Source: Planctomycetales bacterium
GTDB lineage: Bacteria > Planctomycetota > Phycisphaerae > Sedimentisphaerales > Anaerohalosphaeraceae
Direction: 5' to 3'
Assembly: GCA_022615575.1 (NCBI GenBank)
Contig: JAKEGM010000063.1
Location: 1-38,221, forward strand
Length of the DNA stretch: 38,221 nucleotides
Each line of letters starts with the position of its first letter. Position 1 is the first letter of the stretch. The notes beneath the pieces were generated by a model that did no database searches, was not told the DNA's origin, and saw nothing but the letters and a program-made list of their open reading frames with translations. The position numbers and the translations under genes are program-made. Below are positions 36,954-38,221 of the stretch, piece after piece.

Positions 36954-37372
36954 CGCCAAGCATCCTGCTTCGGATGTTAGTACCCCCGGCTTCCCGCCGG
37001 CACGTTTAATGGGAACGCGGGCGTCCCGCCCGCATTATGGTGCCAAGCGTCTCACTCCCTGTCATGCCGGACTTATTCCGGCATCCAGAAAAGCCCATCG
37101 GGCTTAGACAACAATAGCCCCAGGTTGAACAGACCAACCTGTCCGAACGGTCATTCCGAGCGCAGTCGAGGAATCTGATTATTCAGCAAAATTCCACCCG
37201 GCCTGAAAAGCCAATGTAACTTAGCCCAGGGCAGCGCCCTGGGTACTCAAATCCCAAAACACATTGAACGCCCTGTAAGGGCAACATAAAATCCCCTCTA
37301 TCTCATTTGTCCTGTTTATCCCATACCCCCGTGTTCGTCCGTGCCTGTCCGTGTGTTTGTCCATACCCGTCC
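36954..37372. repeat. Mosaic of many different short palindromic / dispersed-type sequence modules
   Basis: CCGGC..GCCGG, GCGGGCG-TCC-CGCCCGC, GCCGGA..TCCGGC, AAGCCC-ATC-GGGCTT, CAGGTTG-N7-CAACCTG, ATTCC..GGAAT, CCCAGGGC-AGC-GCCCTGGG, GCCCT-GTA-AGGGC, then GTCCGTGCCTGTCCGTGTG tract. Confidence 0.8.
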
Positions 37373-37374
37373 GA

Positions 37375-38221
37375 CTATTCTTCAAACTCAAAAGCCATCT
37401 GCTTGCTTGCTTTTTGAACCTTTGGCCCTTCCCGCATTTCTTCCGGCACATCCGGCAGTTCGCTGGCGCTGAATAACTCGCTTTCAAGTACTTTTTCAAA
37501 CAGCTCAATCTGTTTCGGATAGCCGTCTATTGTCTTTTCCAGCACCCACAATAGTTCCAGCAGTTCGCGCGTAAAGGCGTGTGTCCAGTGTTTGGGACGA
37601 ATCTCATCCAGCGGCGACGATTTACGCCCCGACCGTTGTTTCATCCGATACCCCAGCCACGACTGTGCCACCTTCAGCCCGGATACTTCAAACTCCAAAA
37701 CCTCTTGGCTGACCGGCCCGAAAGTCCCATCGCCCACAAATAGCGTTTGAGTGGCTTCATCGTAATGGTATTCTTCCGGATAGTTGTCCTCTGCATCCGA
37801 AACCGCCTTTTTACATTTGACGCTGCCCGCAGGCGTTTTGCCTTTGGCACGCCCGCCCCCCGTCATCCGCTGGCCGTAGGTATGCAGCCAGATTAAGCCC
37901 TTGCCGAATTCAGACAATTCAAAAAACAGCTTTCCGTCTTTGGTCAGCGGCACATGAATCTGGCGATTGGTCAGTTCCTTTTCAAAACGCCGGGTGTACT
38001 CCGGCTGCGCCAGAATCCCATACAGATACCCCGCAAAATCCTCCGGCGATACCTTTTTGCTGTATGTATCCTTTAACAACTCAAGCAGCCCCGGCAAAAG
38101 ATTCGGCTCTGTTGTTTCTGCATTGCGGTAAAGAGGCAACACCGCTTTTGCGCCATAAGAACCCCGGAAATAATCAAGGTCAGGAATATCCGAACATGCA
38201 ACAACTGCAGGGCCATACCCC
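37375..38221 (-). CDS. Type ISP restriction-modification enzyme, C-terminal portion (N-terminus beyond window edge)
   Basis: Frame stays open past the track start: GYGPAVVACSDIPDLDYFRGSYGAKAVLPLYRN...YLYGILAQPEYTRRFEKEL...GLKVAQSWLGYRMKQRSGRKSSPLDEIRPKHWT...LLELLWVLEKTIDGYPKQIELFEKVL, typical of Type ISP C-terminal domains. Confidence 0.83.
   Translation of the reverse strand, partial: GYGPAVVACSDIPDLDYFRGSYGAKAVLPLYRNAETTEPNLLPGLLELLKDTYSKKVSPEDFAGYLYGILAQPEYTRRFEKELTNRQIHVPLTKDGKLFFELSEFGKGLIWLHTYGQRMTGGGRAKGKTPAGSVKCKKAVSDAEDNYPEEYHYDEATQTLFVGDGTFGPVSQEVLEFEVSGLKVAQSWLGYRMKQRSGRKSSPLDEIRPKHWTHAFTRELLELLWVLEKTIDGYPKQIELFEKVLESELFSASELPDVPEEMREGPKVQKASKQMAFEFEE

Noticed and set aside
36954-37372. 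CRISPR array as explanation of the palindrome-rich gap
   Set aside because: No repeated unit of constant length or regular spacing; each palindrome differs and no cas genes are present.

Overview
The window is a gene-dense bacterial chromosome segment. Gene content suggests Planctomycetota, probably Phycisphaerae-like: a HYExAFE-type protein, an HX9DG-type pseudopilin, and a dockerin-like tail on a secreted cytochrome. This assignment is inferred, not computed. From left to right it contains: the 3' end of the spc operon plus the alpha operon (rpsE', rplO, secY, adk, map, infA, rpmJ, rpsM, rpsK, rpsD, rpoA, rplQ; no rpmD at its usual place); a HIT protein; initiator tRNA-fMet; the glycine cleavage operon gcvT-gcvH-gcvPA-gcvPB; a YkgJ-type Cys-cluster protein; hisS; a HYExAFE/PD-(D/E)XK-like protein; a single-ORF Ptb-Buk fusion; an orphan IlvH-like ACT protein; bioB; rsmD; a CCA-adding enzyme; a minus-strand DUF202 gene with two unlisted small ORFs and a strong promoter upstream; a complete hypFCDEAB set with no hydrogenase structural genes; a six-heme secreted cytochrome with a dockerin-like C-terminus; a double-domain M16 peptidase; crcB; a TraX-family protein; a pseudopilin-like protein; a four-Cys small protein; an MTA phosphorylase; and the C-terminal part of a Type ISP restriction-modification enzyme running off the right edge. 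The most unusual signals are: (i) two convergent intergenic gaps built from many different short palindromic modules; (ii) a ~65-bp imperfect hairpin element present twice, each copy upstream of a gene inside an operon; (iii) the Ptb-Buk fusion with an adjacent ACT protein; (iv) the small-ORF locus upstream of DUF202; (v) the dockerin-tailed multiheme cytochrome. No CRISPR array, rRNA, prophage or transposase was seen.
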